DNA of 44,401 bases from Deltaproteobacteria bacterium (GTDB lineage Bacteria; Desulfobacterota; SM23-61): positions 1 to 44,401 of the forward strand of contig VGSF01000033.1 of the NCBI GenBank assembly GCA_016875165.1, in the 5' to 3' direction. The notes beneath the pieces were generated by a model, which saw nothing but the letters and a program-made list of their open reading frames with translations, was not told the DNA's origin and ran no database searches. Positions 15,982-24,239 of the stretch are shown here, in pieces; position 1 is the first letter of the stretch; each line of letters starts with the position of its first letter. The position numbers and the translations under genes are program-made.

Positions 15982-16956
15982 ATGGCACCGAAAGTTTTGG
16001 TAACGAGAATAATTCCTGAAAGGCCGCTGGCCCTTCTGCAAGAGAAGGCCGAGGTGAGCATCAATTTAGAAGACCAGGCCATGCCCGCCGAAGAAATGAT
16101 CGCTCAGCTTCCCCGGAAAGTTGCTCTGCTGTCCATGGGAGGGGATCAGATTTCGGCCAAAGTTCTGGAAACGGGGAAAGACTTGAAAATCGTAGCCAAT
16201 GATGCTGTTGGCTTTAATAATATCGACCTGGCCGCGGCGACGCGCTGGAAAATTGCAGTCACCAACACACCCGACGTGCTTACGGATACCACAGCGGATT
16301 TAACCTTTGCCCTGATCCTGGGGGTGGCCCGGAGGGTGGCCGAAGCGGACCGCTTCGTGCGCGCCGGGAAATGGGTGGGATGGAAACCGGACCTCTTCTT
16401 AGGGAGCGATATTTACGGAAAGACTCTGGGGATTATTGGGTTTGGCAGGATCGGAATGGCCATGGCCCAGCGAGCCCTGGGTTTCAAGATGCAGATTCTC
16501 TACACGGATGTCCGCCCCATTGAGCGAAGCGTGGAAGAGCGATACCGGGTGAAGTTTGCCTCCCTGAAAGAGCTTTTGCGGGAAGCGGATTTTGTAACCT
16601 TACATGTCTCTTTAACTCCTGAGACTACTCACCTAATTGCCCGGGAAGAATTGGGCATGATGAAGAGAACCGCTTTTCTGCTCAATGCTTCTCGCGGGCC
16701 TGTAATAGATGAAAAAGCTCTGGTGGAAGCTTTAAAGTCCGGAATGATTGCCGGGGCGGGTCTTGACGTGTTTGAAGAAGAACCCCGGGTAACTCCCGAA
16801 CTCCTCCTGATGGAAAACGTTTTACTCCTTCCCCACATTGGCAGCGCAACTTTCGAGACGAGAGAGAAGATGGCCTTTGTCGCAGTGAACAACATTTTAT
16901 CTGTTCTCCGCGGAGAGATCCCGCCCAACATCCTCAACCCTGAAATTTACCGCTAG
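15982..16956 (+). CDS. D-isomer specific 2-hydroxyacid dehydrogenase (glyoxylate/hydroxypyruvate reductase-like)
   Basis: Product of 324 aa. It has a flanking catalytic domain split around a Rossmann domain. The NAD(P)-binding loop is GIIGFGRIGMAMAQRA (about residues 149-165). The catalytic Arg lies in LLNASRGPVIDEKALVEAL, the Glu in GAGLDVFEEEP, and the His in LLPHIGSATFETR. Such enzymes reduce 2-oxoacids such as glyoxylate or hydroxypyruvate, or oxidise D-2-hydroxyacids, in the cytoplasm. It is close to the start of the organic-acid cluster at 17.2-23.3 kb, but 270 bp with a repeat remnant separates it from the next gene, so co-transcription is uncertain. A second paralogue lies at 30810. 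Confidence 0.88.
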   Translation: MAPKVLVTRIIPERPLALLQEKAEVSINLEDQAMPAEEMIAQLPRKVALLSMGGDQISAKVLETGKDLKIVANDAVGFNNIDLAAATRWKIAVTNTPDVLTDTTADLTFALILGVARRVAEADRFVRAGKWVGWKPDLFLGSDIYGKTLGIIGFGRIGMAMAQRALGFKMQILYTDVRPIERSVEERYRVKFASLKELLREADFVTLHVSLTPETTHLIAREELGMMKRTAFLLNASRGPVIDEKALVEALKSGMIAGAGLDVFEEEPRVTPELLLMENVLLLPHIGSATFETREKMAFVAVNNILSVLRGEIPPNILNPEIYR

Positions 16957-17093
16957 TCTGGCTAAGATTGGCGTGGATTCATTCCTTACCTGCTCTCGCC
17001 CAATTCCTGCAAGAATATTCCCTTTTTTCCTTCTGGGCCTCCAGAGATTTAAGTTGACCCTCCCGTCCCTTTTTGTTAAGAGTAGAAAAAAAG

Positions 17094-17165
17094 GGGATTT
17101 TCCATTGCTGGGCTCCTGCCTTTGCAGGAGTGAAGGATTTTCCGACTTTTTAAGAATTCGAATTC
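17094..17165. repeat. degenerate remnant of palindromic repeat family 1
   Basis: TTTCCATTGCTGGGCTCCTGC, a GCAGGAGTGAAGG arm and CCGACTTTTTAAGAATTCGAATTC are decayed forms of the family 1 ends. No gene lies in 16957-17228. Confidence 0.4.
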
Positions 17166-17228
17166 ATAGAATATGGAAAAGGAAGTATCTCAGATAGCCT
17201 GCGGTTCAACACAAGGAAGGATGCCATC

Positions 17229-18779
17229 ATGAGCGACATGGAACAGGCGATAAAAAAACTAATTGAATTAAGAGAAAAAGCATTGCTGGGAGGTGGTCGG
17301 GAAAGAATAGAAAAACTACGAAAAAACGGCTACCTCACTTGCGACGAGAGGATCGCTCTCATCATGGATCCCGGCACTTTCGTAGAATTTCATACTTTTG
17401 CCGGTCCTCAACCAGCCGAGTTCGGCGCCGATCCACCTTACATACCGAGAGATGGTGTTATAACAGGCATAGGGCAGGTGAACGGCAGAAATGTCGGAGC
17501 ATATGCACATGACAAAACCGTCCAAGGGGGTTCCTTGGGAAATGTTCAAGCAGTAAAGATTACAAATATTATTAAGACGTGCTGCGAATTAAAAATACCT
17601 TTAGTTGCCTTGCAGGATTCGGTTGGTGCACGCATACAAGAAGGGAATAAGAATGTCGGTTTTGACAGTATTTTTTATGCATTAACGCAGGCATCCGGCG
17701 TTATTCCCTTGATTTCAGTCATCTTGGGGACATGTGCTGGCGGGATCGCCTACAGTTCAGCGTTAATGGATTTTATAATTATGGTCAAAGAAAAGAGTCA
17801 ATTGTTTATTACGGGGCCTAATGTAATAAAAGTCGTTACAAACGAGGATGTATCTATCGAAGACCTGGGGGGATCGAAAATTCATTCAGAAAAAAGCGGC
17901 GTATGCGATATCGTGGCTATTGATGAGAAGGATGCGATTCATCTTACCAAAGAGCTTCTTGCCTTTCTACCAAGTAGTTACCAGGGACCAACGCCAAGAC
18001 GTGAAACAGGGGATGATGCGGAACGACAGGACGAAATGTTGTTATCCATCATTCCTTCCAACACAAAAAAACTCTATGACATGAAGAAAATCCTGAAATG
18101 CATTTTAGATAATGGCAATTTCTTCGAGATAAAGGGCCGTTATGCGAAGAACATCTTGACCGGATTTGGTCGTATGGACGGCTGGACGGCTGGGATTATC
18201 GCCAATCAACCGTCGCACCTTGCTGGCACCATTGATGTAGACGCCTCTGACAAGGGATCACGTTTTGTCCGCTTCTGCGATGCGTTTAATATTCCCATTC
18301 TTACCTTTGTGGATGTGCCTGGATACCTTCCGGGCGTGGATCAGGAATACAGGGGAATCATAAGACATGGAGCGAAAATGTTATTCGCCTATGCGGAAGC
18401 AACCGTTCCCAAAATTACGGTAATCTGCCGAAAAAATTACGGCGGTGGGAAACAAGCCATGTGCAGCAAGCCGATGGGTACGGATCTTGTTTTGGCATGG
18501 CCCATTGCTGAATTGGCGGTAATGGGAGCCGAGGGCGCAGTGAATGTCATTTGCCGCGAGGAAATCGAGGCATCCCAGGATCCTGAAAGTACGCGTCAAA
18601 GGTTGATTGAACAGTACAACCGAATATTTGACGGCCCCTATGAATCCGCCAGGAAAATGTATGTGGATGATATCATCGATCCCAGGGAGACGAGACCCAG
18701 GATCATAAAGGCATTACGAATACTCAAAGATAAAAAAGTTCAAAGAATGGAAAAGAAACACGCCAATATGCCCGTTTAG
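17229..18779 (+). CDS. acyl-CoA carboxyltransferase / decarboxylase carboxyltransferase subunit (second paralogue)
   Basis: Product of 516 aa. Two carboxyltransferase halves are seen. The first has GGGRERIEKLRKNGYLTCDERI, TVQGGSLGNVQAVKI, VALQDSVGARIQEG and LGTCAGGIAYSSA. The second has GIIANQPSHLAGTIDVDASDKGSRFVRFCDA, TFVDVPGYLPG, GIIRHGAKMLFAYAEA and GTDLVLAWPIAELAVMGAEGA. It belongs to the same family as the gene at 7753 but is clearly diverged (QDSVGARIQEG in place of NDSGGGRIQEG). It opens an operon-like run with a CaiB-type CoA-transferase 37 bp downstream and a biotin carrier relic after that. The likely role was carboxyl transfer between carboxybiotin and an acyl-CoA, either as carboxylase or as a decarboxylase component. 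Confidence 0.88.
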   Translation: MSDMEQAIKKLIELREKALLGGGRERIEKLRKNGYLTCDERIALIMDPGTFVEFHTFAGPQPAEFGADPPYIPRDGVITGIGQVNGRNVGAYAHDKTVQGGSLGNVQAVKITNIIKTCCELKIPLVALQDSVGARIQEGNKNVGFDSIFYALTQASGVIPLISVILGTCAGGIAYSSALMDFIIMVKEKSQLFITGPNVIKVVTNEDVSIEDLGGSKIHSEKSGVCDIVAIDEKDAIHLTKELLAFLPSSYQGPTPRRETGDDAERQDEMLLSIIPSNTKKLYDMKKILKCILDNGNFFEIKGRYAKNILTGFGRMDGWTAGIIANQPSHLAGTIDVDASDKGSRFVRFCDAFNIPILTFVDVPGYLPGVDQEYRGIIRHGAKMLFAYAEATVPKITVICRKNYGGGKQAMCSKPMGTDLVLAWPIAELAVMGAEGAVNVICREEIEASQDPESTRQRLIEQYNRIFDGPYESARKMYVDDIIDPRETRPRIIKALRILKDKKVQRMEKKHANMPV

Positions 18780-18816
18780 GATTGTTAAGATTAAATTTAT
18801 CTGAGGAGGAGAATGT

Positions 18817-20013
18817 ATGAGCTTACCGTTGAAGGATATCGTGGTGTTAGACTTAACGCACGTGATGGCGGGGCCTTATTGCACGCAAATTCTCGGCGAC
18901 CTTGGAGCCGAAGTAATAAAGATTGAGCGAGTCGATCTTGGAGATCAAACGCGAAGAATGCCGCCGCACTTCGTTGGAGAAAAGAAACTGAGTGCATATT
19001 TCCTTTCGTTAAATAGGAACAAGAAAAGCCTTACCCTTGATTTGAAATCTCCGGAGGGAAAAGAAATTTTTTATAAGTTAACCAAGAAGGCCGATGTCGT
19101 CGTGAATAACTTTCTTCCCGGCACGATGGAGAAACTTGGTTTGGGTTACGAAACACTAAAGCAGATTAACCAGAAGATCGTCTGGGCGGCTATTTCCGGA
19201 TATGGCCAGGATGGGCCATACCGTGACAGACCGTCATACGACATCATAATTCAAGCAATGGGAGGCGTCATGAGTTATACAGGCGAACCAGAGCGGCCGC
19301 CTGTCCGCTGCGGGATTCCCTATGGCGATTTGTGTTCGTCTATTCAGGCCGTCGTAGGCATTCTTGCCGCCCTTGTTTCAAGAGTCACAACTGGGGAAGG
19401 GAGAAAAGTCGATATATCCATGCTCGACGTGATGACTGCCCTCCATACTTATAGGGCGAAATATTACTTTGTTGCCGGCGAAATACCCCAACCTGTCGGC
19501 ACTGCACATGTGAGCAGCGTCCCTCTCCGAGCTTATAAGACTAAGGATTCCTACATCGTCATTGAGGCCTTTATGGATCATTTCTTTAAGAATCTATGCC
19601 TCGTGCTTGGGTTAGAATCCTTGATCGACGATCCCCGCTTCAATTCACGTCAAAGCCGCCTCGCGAACAGAGATGCCCTGGATCAATTGCTTGAGGAAAC
19701 GTTTCAGAAAAAAACTACCGCTGAATGGCAGGCGTCGTTCGATATAACGGAGGTTCCGGCTGGTCCCATAAATACTTTGGATAAGGTATTTGCCGATCCA
19801 CAAGTTCTGGCGAGAGAGATGGTTGTAGAAATCGACTCGCCGCATACAGGAAAATTGAAGGACGTTGGCAACCCGATCAAGATGTCCGGGGTAGACAAGC
19901 CCGTATATAATCCTCCGCCGCTTCTGGGCGAGCATTCGGAAGTCATTCTTTCGAATATGTTGGGTTTTTCCAAGGAAAAGATAGCCAAATTAAAAGAGAA
20001 ACAAATCATCTGA
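18817..20013 (+). CDS. CaiB/BaiF family III CoA-transferase
   Basis: Product of 398 aa; GAGGAGGAG lies upstream of the ATG. The family III fold is recognised by VLDLTHVMAGPYCTQILGDL at the N-terminus, GAEVIKIER, LSLNRNKKSLTLDLK, VVNNFLPGTMEKLGLGY and the nucleophilic Asp171 in PYGDLCSS. It also has the GRKVDISMLD segment. Such enzymes move CoA between acyl-CoA and a carboxylic acid by a covalent aspartyl route. Here it would activate the acid brought in by the downstream tripartite transporter, and the adjacent carboxyltransferase would act on the thioester. Formyl-CoA, succinyl-CoA and benzylsuccinate-type partners are all possible. Confidence 0.92.
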   Translation: MSLPLKDIVVLDLTHVMAGPYCTQILGDLGAEVIKIERVDLGDQTRRMPPHFVGEKKLSAYFLSLNRNKKSLTLDLKSPEGKEIFYKLTKKADVVVNNFLPGTMEKLGLGYETLKQINQKIVWAAISGYGQDGPYRDRPSYDIIIQAMGGVMSYTGEPERPPVRCGIPYGDLCSSIQAVVGILAALVSRVTTGEGRKVDISMLDVMTALHTYRAKYYFVAGEIPQPVGTAHVSSVPLRAYKTKDSYIVIEAFMDHFFKNLCLVLGLESLIDDPRFNSRQSRLANRDALDQLLEETFQKKTTAEWQASFDITEVPAGPINTLDKVFADPQVLAREMVVEIDSPHTGKLKDVGNPIKMSGVDKPVYNPPPLLGEHSEVILSNMLGFSKEKIAKLKEKQII

Positions 20014-20016
20014 ATC

Positions 20017-20218
20017 GTGAAGATTAGAAAATGTCATGGCGGATCAATAAGGCTGTTAGCTGTTGAAGTTATGCGGATGGAATAAGACGATGACGGTGGA
20101 ATGTGGCATAATTTTACGATCTGTTACAATGGAAAATCCCGTATGTTCGGCGGCGGATGGCAAGGTCATTGAGATTAAAATTAAGGAAAAGGATAAGATA
20201 GATAAAAATCAGGTTTAA
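20017..20218 (+). pseudogene. decayed biotin carboxyl carrier gene (about 67 codons)
   Basis: The second half is open from 20090 (ATG) to the stop at 20216-20218 and reads TMENPVCSAADGKVIEIKI then KEKDKIDKNQV. This is the C-terminal half of a biotinyl domain (MENPI-x5-DGxVxEIxVKxGDxV). The lysine of the canonical MKMEN motif is replaced by Thr (VTMEN). The first half, in another frame from the GTG at 20017 to about 20082, reads MKIRKCHGGSIRLLAVEV, resembling the first half of the same domain (GSI-x-L-x-VEVGD-x-V). The frame must change between them, near 20083-20095. The total length, about 67 codons, is that of the small stand-alone carriers that sit beside such carboxyltransferases. It starts 4 nt after the CoA-transferase stop. 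Confidence 0.7.
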
Positions 20219-20336
20219 ATAATTATTGGAAGATTTCGAATGGTCAGTATTTTTAAAAAGAGCATTCTTTGATCGTCATGATCTGATTTGGCAAGTGAGG
20301 AGGAGTATTTCCATAATACAAGAGGATGTCGAACGT

Positions 20337-21311
20337 ATGAAAAGCAAGGTCCTGTGCATGGCAATGGCGGCAGTTCTAAGTCTTGTTTTTGCGGGTTTGA
20401 TTTCGGCGCAGGGGAAGTATCCCGTAAAAACGATTACCATCATCACTCATACGGCTGCCGGGTCCCCGACGGATTTGATGGCAAGGCAATTGGCCAGAGC
20501 GGCGGAGCCCCTGCTCGGTCAGACTGTGGTGGTACAAAACAAGCCAGGTGGCAGCAGCGCGATGCAGATGGCCGCCCTTCTGTCCGCCCCTGCGGACGGT
20601 TACACCCTGGCAACGGTGACGCCAACGCAGATTGGCGCCTTAGAAGGCCCCCTGAAAGGGCAGTTTAATATCGACCAATTTTCCTGGATTACCTGTGTAG
20701 AAATCGATCCCTACGTTATCGTAGTCCAGGCGGGAAGCCCGTGGAAAACCCTCAAGGATCTGGTAGATTATGGCAAGAAAAATCCTAACAAATTGAGAGT
20801 CGGCGGCTTCGGATCGACTGGGTCGGGACATAATGTCGCCTTCAATATCTTCAGCAAGGCAGCCGACTTTAAAACCGTCTGGATGCCGTACGAGGGCACC
20901 AATGCCGCCGTCATAGCCCTGCTGGGAGGACATATCGATGTCGCCAACTCCAATCCGGGACAGGTCGCGCAGCACGTTGAAGCCGGCAAACTTCGGATTC
21001 TTGGTGTCATGGCGCCGAAAAGATTGCCAGATTTTCCACATGTGCCCACCTATGCGGAAGCAGGGTATCAAGTGGAAGAGGGCTGGGACCAATTCCGAGG
21101 TATTTTGGGCCGGAGCGGCATTCCCAAACCCATCCAGATTCAGTTGAGCGACATCTTTCTCAAAGCGATCAAGAGCGCGCCATTCCAGGATTACCTGAAG
21201 AAGACGCAGATGGAAGACGGCAGCATGGGAACCGAGGAATTTGCGGCATTTGTCAAGAAACAAAGCAAGTTGACGGTCCATTGGTACCGGGAATTGGGGA
21301 TCATCAAGTAG
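20337..21311 (+). CDS. tctC: tripartite tricarboxylate transporter solute-binding protein (TctC/Bug family)
   Basis: Product of 324 aa from the ATG at 20337 (AGAGGAT upstream). An in-frame stretch to 20226 precedes it, but the signal peptide only fits the chosen start: MKSKVLCMAMAAVLSLVF, then GLISAQG, with cleavage near residue 23. The mature protein is a two-lobed periplasmic binding protein of the Bug/TctC family (YPVKTITIITHTAAGSPTDLMARQLA, VVVQNKPGGSSAMQMAALL, ADGYTLATVTPTQ, GFGSTGSGHNVAF). It captures a carboxylic acid and delivers it to TctAB. The first gene of the transporter block, it lies 118 bp after the carrier relic. Confidence 0.92.
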   Translation: MKSKVLCMAMAAVLSLVFAGLISAQGKYPVKTITIITHTAAGSPTDLMARQLARAAEPLLGQTVVVQNKPGGSSAMQMAALLSAPADGYTLATVTPTQIGALEGPLKGQFNIDQFSWITCVEIDPYVIVVQAGSPWKTLKDLVDYGKKNPNKLRVGGFGSTGSGHNVAFNIFSKAADFKTVWMPYEGTNAAVIALLGGHIDVANSNPGQVAQHVEAGKLRILGVMAPKRLPDFPHVPTYAEAGYQVEEGWDQFRGILGRSGIPKPIQIQLSDIFLKAIKSAPFQDYLKKTQMEDGSMGTEEFAAFVKKQSKLTVHWYRELGIIK

Positions 21312-21355
21312 CCGGAACATCTTAGGCCAAAAGAAACTGATGAAGGGAGGCAATG

Positions 21356-21817
21356 ATGAAAATCGCTCTGGGAAGAATATTGGTAGGCATAGTTCTCGCA
21401 GGTTGGGGAATTGTCTTCTTTGTTCTGGCCATGGGGTTCGGCAAACCCTTGAATCCCTTTGACTTGGGGGCCAGCGCTTTCCCGATGCTCATCTCGGTAG
21501 GCCTTTTCCTGCTGTCGGCGGGTTTGGTGTTCGTGGAATTACGTCGCCTGAATCTGCCGGAGCGCATCAAGGTTAAACGCCTGGGACCTATCATGTTATT
21601 TGCTGTCCTGATGATCTTGTACGTCTTTGCCCTCCCTTTCGCCGGATATTATTTGGCAAGCCTGGTTTTTTTGCCTGCCATGATGCTGTCAGCCGGGGAA
21701 CTCCGCTGGAAATGGCTGATAATCATCACGGCAATGGTCATATTGTTCAACTATATCGCCTTTGATCGGCTCCTTGGGGTTCCCCTGCCCAAGATCGGCG
21801 TGGCTTTTGTCGATTGA
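21356..21817 (+). CDS. tctB: tripartite tricarboxylate transporter small membrane subunit (TctB)
   Basis: Product of 153 aa. Two adjacent ATG codons (21353 and 21356) follow GGGAGG; the second has the better 5-nt spacing. There are four predicted membrane helices (about residues 8-26, 38-58, 75-100 and 112-140), typical of TctB. It is the small integral membrane subunit and pairs with the large TctA permease. It starts 44 bp after tctC and ends 16 bp before tctA, so the three are one operon. Confidence 0.85.
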   Translation: MKIALGRILVGIVLAGWGIVFFVLAMGFGKPLNPFDLGASAFPMLISVGLFLLSAGLVFVELRRLNLPERIKVKRLGPIMLFAVLMILYVFALPFAGYYLASLVFLPAMMLSAGELRWKWLIIITAMVILFNYIAFDRLLGVPLPKIGVAFVD

Positions 21818-21833
21818 AACAGAGGCCTCTAAA

Positions 21834-23324
21834 ATGATTGACGGACTACTCCTCGGATTTGGGCTCATCTTTTCCGTAAATAACATCCTCGCCATGTTTG
21901 CCGGGGCCGTCATCGGTTACTTTATCGGCGCCATGCCCGGTTTAACGCCAAGTATCGGAATCGCCCTCATGGTTCCGTTCACCTTCGGTCTGATCCCTGT
22001 AGTTTCCATGGTCATGCTCGTCAGCCTCTACATGGCGGCGGAGTATGGTGGTGGAATTACGGCTATTATGCTGAATGCACCGGGCACGCCGGCTGCGGCG
22101 GCGACGGCATTCGACGGCTATCCCATGGCGAAAAACGGACAGGCCGGCAAGGCGCTGACCCTGTCCATCCTTGCTTCGGGGTTCGGCGCCTTCGTGAGCA
22201 CGATCCTCCTCATTCTAACCGCCGTGCCCCTGGCAGTCTTCGCCATCGCTTTCGGCCCCTCGGAGTACTTCGCCTTGGCGGTCTTCGGGCTAAGTCTCGT
22301 GAGCAGTCTGGGAGGAAAATCGCTCCTGCGCGGATTCATCGCCATGCTGATCGGCCTTTTGGCCGTGACGATCGGCATGGATCCGATCAACGGATCGTTT
22401 CGCTATGTTTTTCATATGAACATGATGGAAGGAATTCCTTTCCTGCCCGCCCTGATCGGCCTGTTCGCCCTCTCCGAGGTTTTCCACATGCTGGAGGATG
22501 TCAAGGAAAAACAGATCGAGCCGGAGCCGTTCCGGGGATTGGGCGTGGAGCCGAGTTTCTTCCGAAAACGCTGGTTTACTTTTGTGCGATCATCCGTGCT
22601 CGGCTATATTATCGGCGTCATCCCAGGTGCCGGAACAACAATTGCGTCACTGGTCAGTTACAACGAGGCGAAACGGGCGTCAAAAGAACCGGACACCTTC
22701 GGAACAGGAAATCCGGAGGGCATAGTCGGATCGGAGGTGGCGAATAATTCCGCCGTGAGTGGCGCCCTCGCCCCGTTGCTTGCCTTGGGCGTTCCGGGTT
22801 CAGCCAGCGCCGCCATCCTGATCGGCGCCCTGACTATCCAGGGAATTCAGCCCGGCCCTTTGCTCTTTTCGAAGAATCCCGAAATTCCCTATTCCATTTT
22901 TGCCGCGCTCCTGTTCAGCACGCCCTTCATGGTGATAATCGGCCTCTTCGGGCTGCGCGTGTGGATGAAAGTGGCGACGATTCCGAAAAGCCTGCTGGCC
23001 ACCTGCGTAGCGGCGATTTGCGTCATCGGGGCCTATGCGAGTACCAATAATATTTACCCCGTATGGGTGATGATCGGTTCGGGAATCTTCGGTTATATTC
23101 TGCGCAAGGTCGATATTCCAATGGCGCCCATCGTCCTCGCTCTGGTGCTGGGATTCATGGCGGAAGTCAACTTTCGGCGTGCGTATATTCAATCCGGCGG
23201 CGATTTATCGGTCTTCTTCTCCCATCCGATCACGATGATTCTCCTCATTGTTGCCGTATTGACCAGCGCCATTCCCATCGTACGGGGGATCCGAAAGAAC
23301 AGGATGGCCGTGGCAGCCAAGTGA
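21834..23324 (+). CDS. tctA: tripartite tricarboxylate transporter large permease (TctA)
   Basis: Product of 496 aa from the ATG at 21834 (AGAGG, 8 nt). The frame is open upstream to 21762, inside tctB, but without an SD. About 12 membrane helices. Family motifs are present: AMPGLTPSIGIALMVPFTF, MLVSLYMAAEYGGGITAIMLNAPGTPAAAATAFDGYPM and GVIPGAGTTIASLVSYNEAKRAS, followed by FGTGNPEGIVGSEVANNS. It transports a di- or tricarboxylate driven by a cation gradient. The substrate is unknown; the CoA-transferase and carboxyltransferase upstream suggest a dicarboxylate or branched acid. Confidence 0.93.
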   Translation: MIDGLLLGFGLIFSVNNILAMFAGAVIGYFIGAMPGLTPSIGIALMVPFTFGLIPVVSMVMLVSLYMAAEYGGGITAIMLNAPGTPAAAATAFDGYPMAKNGQAGKALTLSILASGFGAFVSTILLILTAVPLAVFAIAFGPSEYFALAVFGLSLVSSLGGKSLLRGFIAMLIGLLAVTIGMDPINGSFRYVFHMNMMEGIPFLPALIGLFALSEVFHMLEDVKEKQIEPEPFRGLGVEPSFFRKRWFTFVRSSVLGYIIGVIPGAGTTIASLVSYNEAKRASKEPDTFGTGNPEGIVGSEVANNSAVSGALAPLLALGVPGSASAAILIGALTIQGIQPGPLLFSKNPEIPYSIFAALLFSTPFMVIIGLFGLRVWMKVATIPKSLLATCVAAICVIGAYASTNNIYPVWVMIGSGIFGYILRKVDIPMAPIVLALVLGFMAEVNFRRAYIQSGGDLSVFFSHPITMILLIVAVLTSAIPIVRGIRKNRMAVAAK

Positions 23325-23485
23325 TAAAGCACATACGACATAGGACATCGTTCGATCTATTATCGCATCCGTGAAAGCTGACATACAATAGGGACCGGCC
23401 GATGTTCTATGACAGCAAATCCTCAAAGGCGACGGTTTCGAAATAGCAGATATATGTGCACGAAAGAGGGGACGTAGGAAAATGA

Positions 23486-23573
23486 GGGACGTTGTTGACT
23501 AACTTAAGTAAGTTTCTGATCTTCAATACAAAATCTGAAAGATGATAATACTTAAGTTTGTCAACCACGTCCC
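23486..23573. repeat. 25-bp inverted repeat, RAYT/IS200-end-like
   Basis: The arm at 23486-23510 (GGGACGTTGTTGACTAACTT, then AAGTA) and the arm at 23549-23573 match as an inverted repeat at 23 of 25 positions, with a 38-bp centre. GGGACGT-GTTGAC ends like these are often seen in non-coding elements mobilised by IS200-like transposases. That link is from memory of such elements, not from a search. No transposase gene is present here. Confidence 0.5.
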
Positions 23574-23783
23574 GTAATTTCCACATGGCGTCGTTTTTCA
23601 GATACCAAGCTTCTTAAGTTTCTTTCCACCGTTTGCTCCTCAGCTGGCGGTAAAGCCGGGAATAATGAATGGTAAATCTTTTTAAATTTCTTCGTCAGGC
23701 AAAAGCGAATTTGGGTTTAGTGATTTTCAAGGAAAGCAACTATATTTAATGCAAAATAGAGAAACTTGGCAAAAGTTTTTTTG

Positions 23784-23942
23784 CCCAAAAACCTCTTTAT
23801 GAGTCTTCACCCTTCTGGCGCTATAATTTGCCCTGGCTTCTTTTATGCTCTCAAGGTATTCGGAGGATGTTGCGGCAAGCAGACCTTCTAAAATGGCATC
23901 CCGTTCCCTTTTTCCTGATGATTTTATTGCTCCAATAATTTT
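23784..23942 (-). pseudogene. fragment of an antitoxin gene (C-terminal half)
   Basis: The minus-strand reading has RERDAILEGLLAATSSEYLE followed by SIKEARANYSARRVKTHKEVFG, which looks like the C-terminal region of a Phd/RHH-type antitoxin. The reading runs directly into repeat copy E at 23941, and no DNA-binding half is found. After VFG the frame continues through unrelated residues to a stop at 23727, and no toxin is recognisable. I conclude a gene remnant broken by the repeat. Confidence 0.45.
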
Positions 23943-24122
23943 GATGCTCTCGTAAAAAGTCGTCACTCCGGCCTGCCTGTGCCTGGCAGACAGGTGAAAC
24001 CCGGAGTCTAGAGGTTTGATAAATCCTTTAAATAACTGGATTCCGGCGCCTGCCCCGGACACGATCCGGGGTTCGCCGGAATGACGAGGAAAGGGGTTTT
24101 CGGACTTTTACGAGATCGTCAA
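23941..24122. repeat. palindromic repeat family 1, copy E
   Basis: Begins TTGATGCTCTCGTAAAAAGTCG and ends GACTTTTACGAGATCGTCAA. It carries an extra GC-rich hairpin (GCCCCGGACACGATCCGGGG) shared with copy F at 33592-33776 in opposite orientation. It adjoins the antitoxin fragment. Confidence 0.75.
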
Positions 24123-24202
24123 CGTTAGTAGTAAAGAGAAAAAATAGTTATAAAGCGAAAGAAAAAATATTTATTTTTTTTAATACCTAATTTTTTATTA
24201 TT

Positions 24203-24229
24203 CTCTGTGATCTCTGTGTCCTCTGTGGC
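24203..24229. repeat. CACAGAG short repeat, copy 2 (inverted)
   Basis: CTCTGTGATCTCTGTG and CCTCTGTGGC, the reverse complement of the motif at 6927-6953. It lies just downstream of argC. Confidence 0.5.
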
Positions 24230-24239
24230 AAAGATGTTT

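Noticed and set aside
20640..21353. 237-aa open frame on the minus strand inside tctC
   Set aside because: Shadow of the well-supported binding-protein gene; no domain motifs and no SD.
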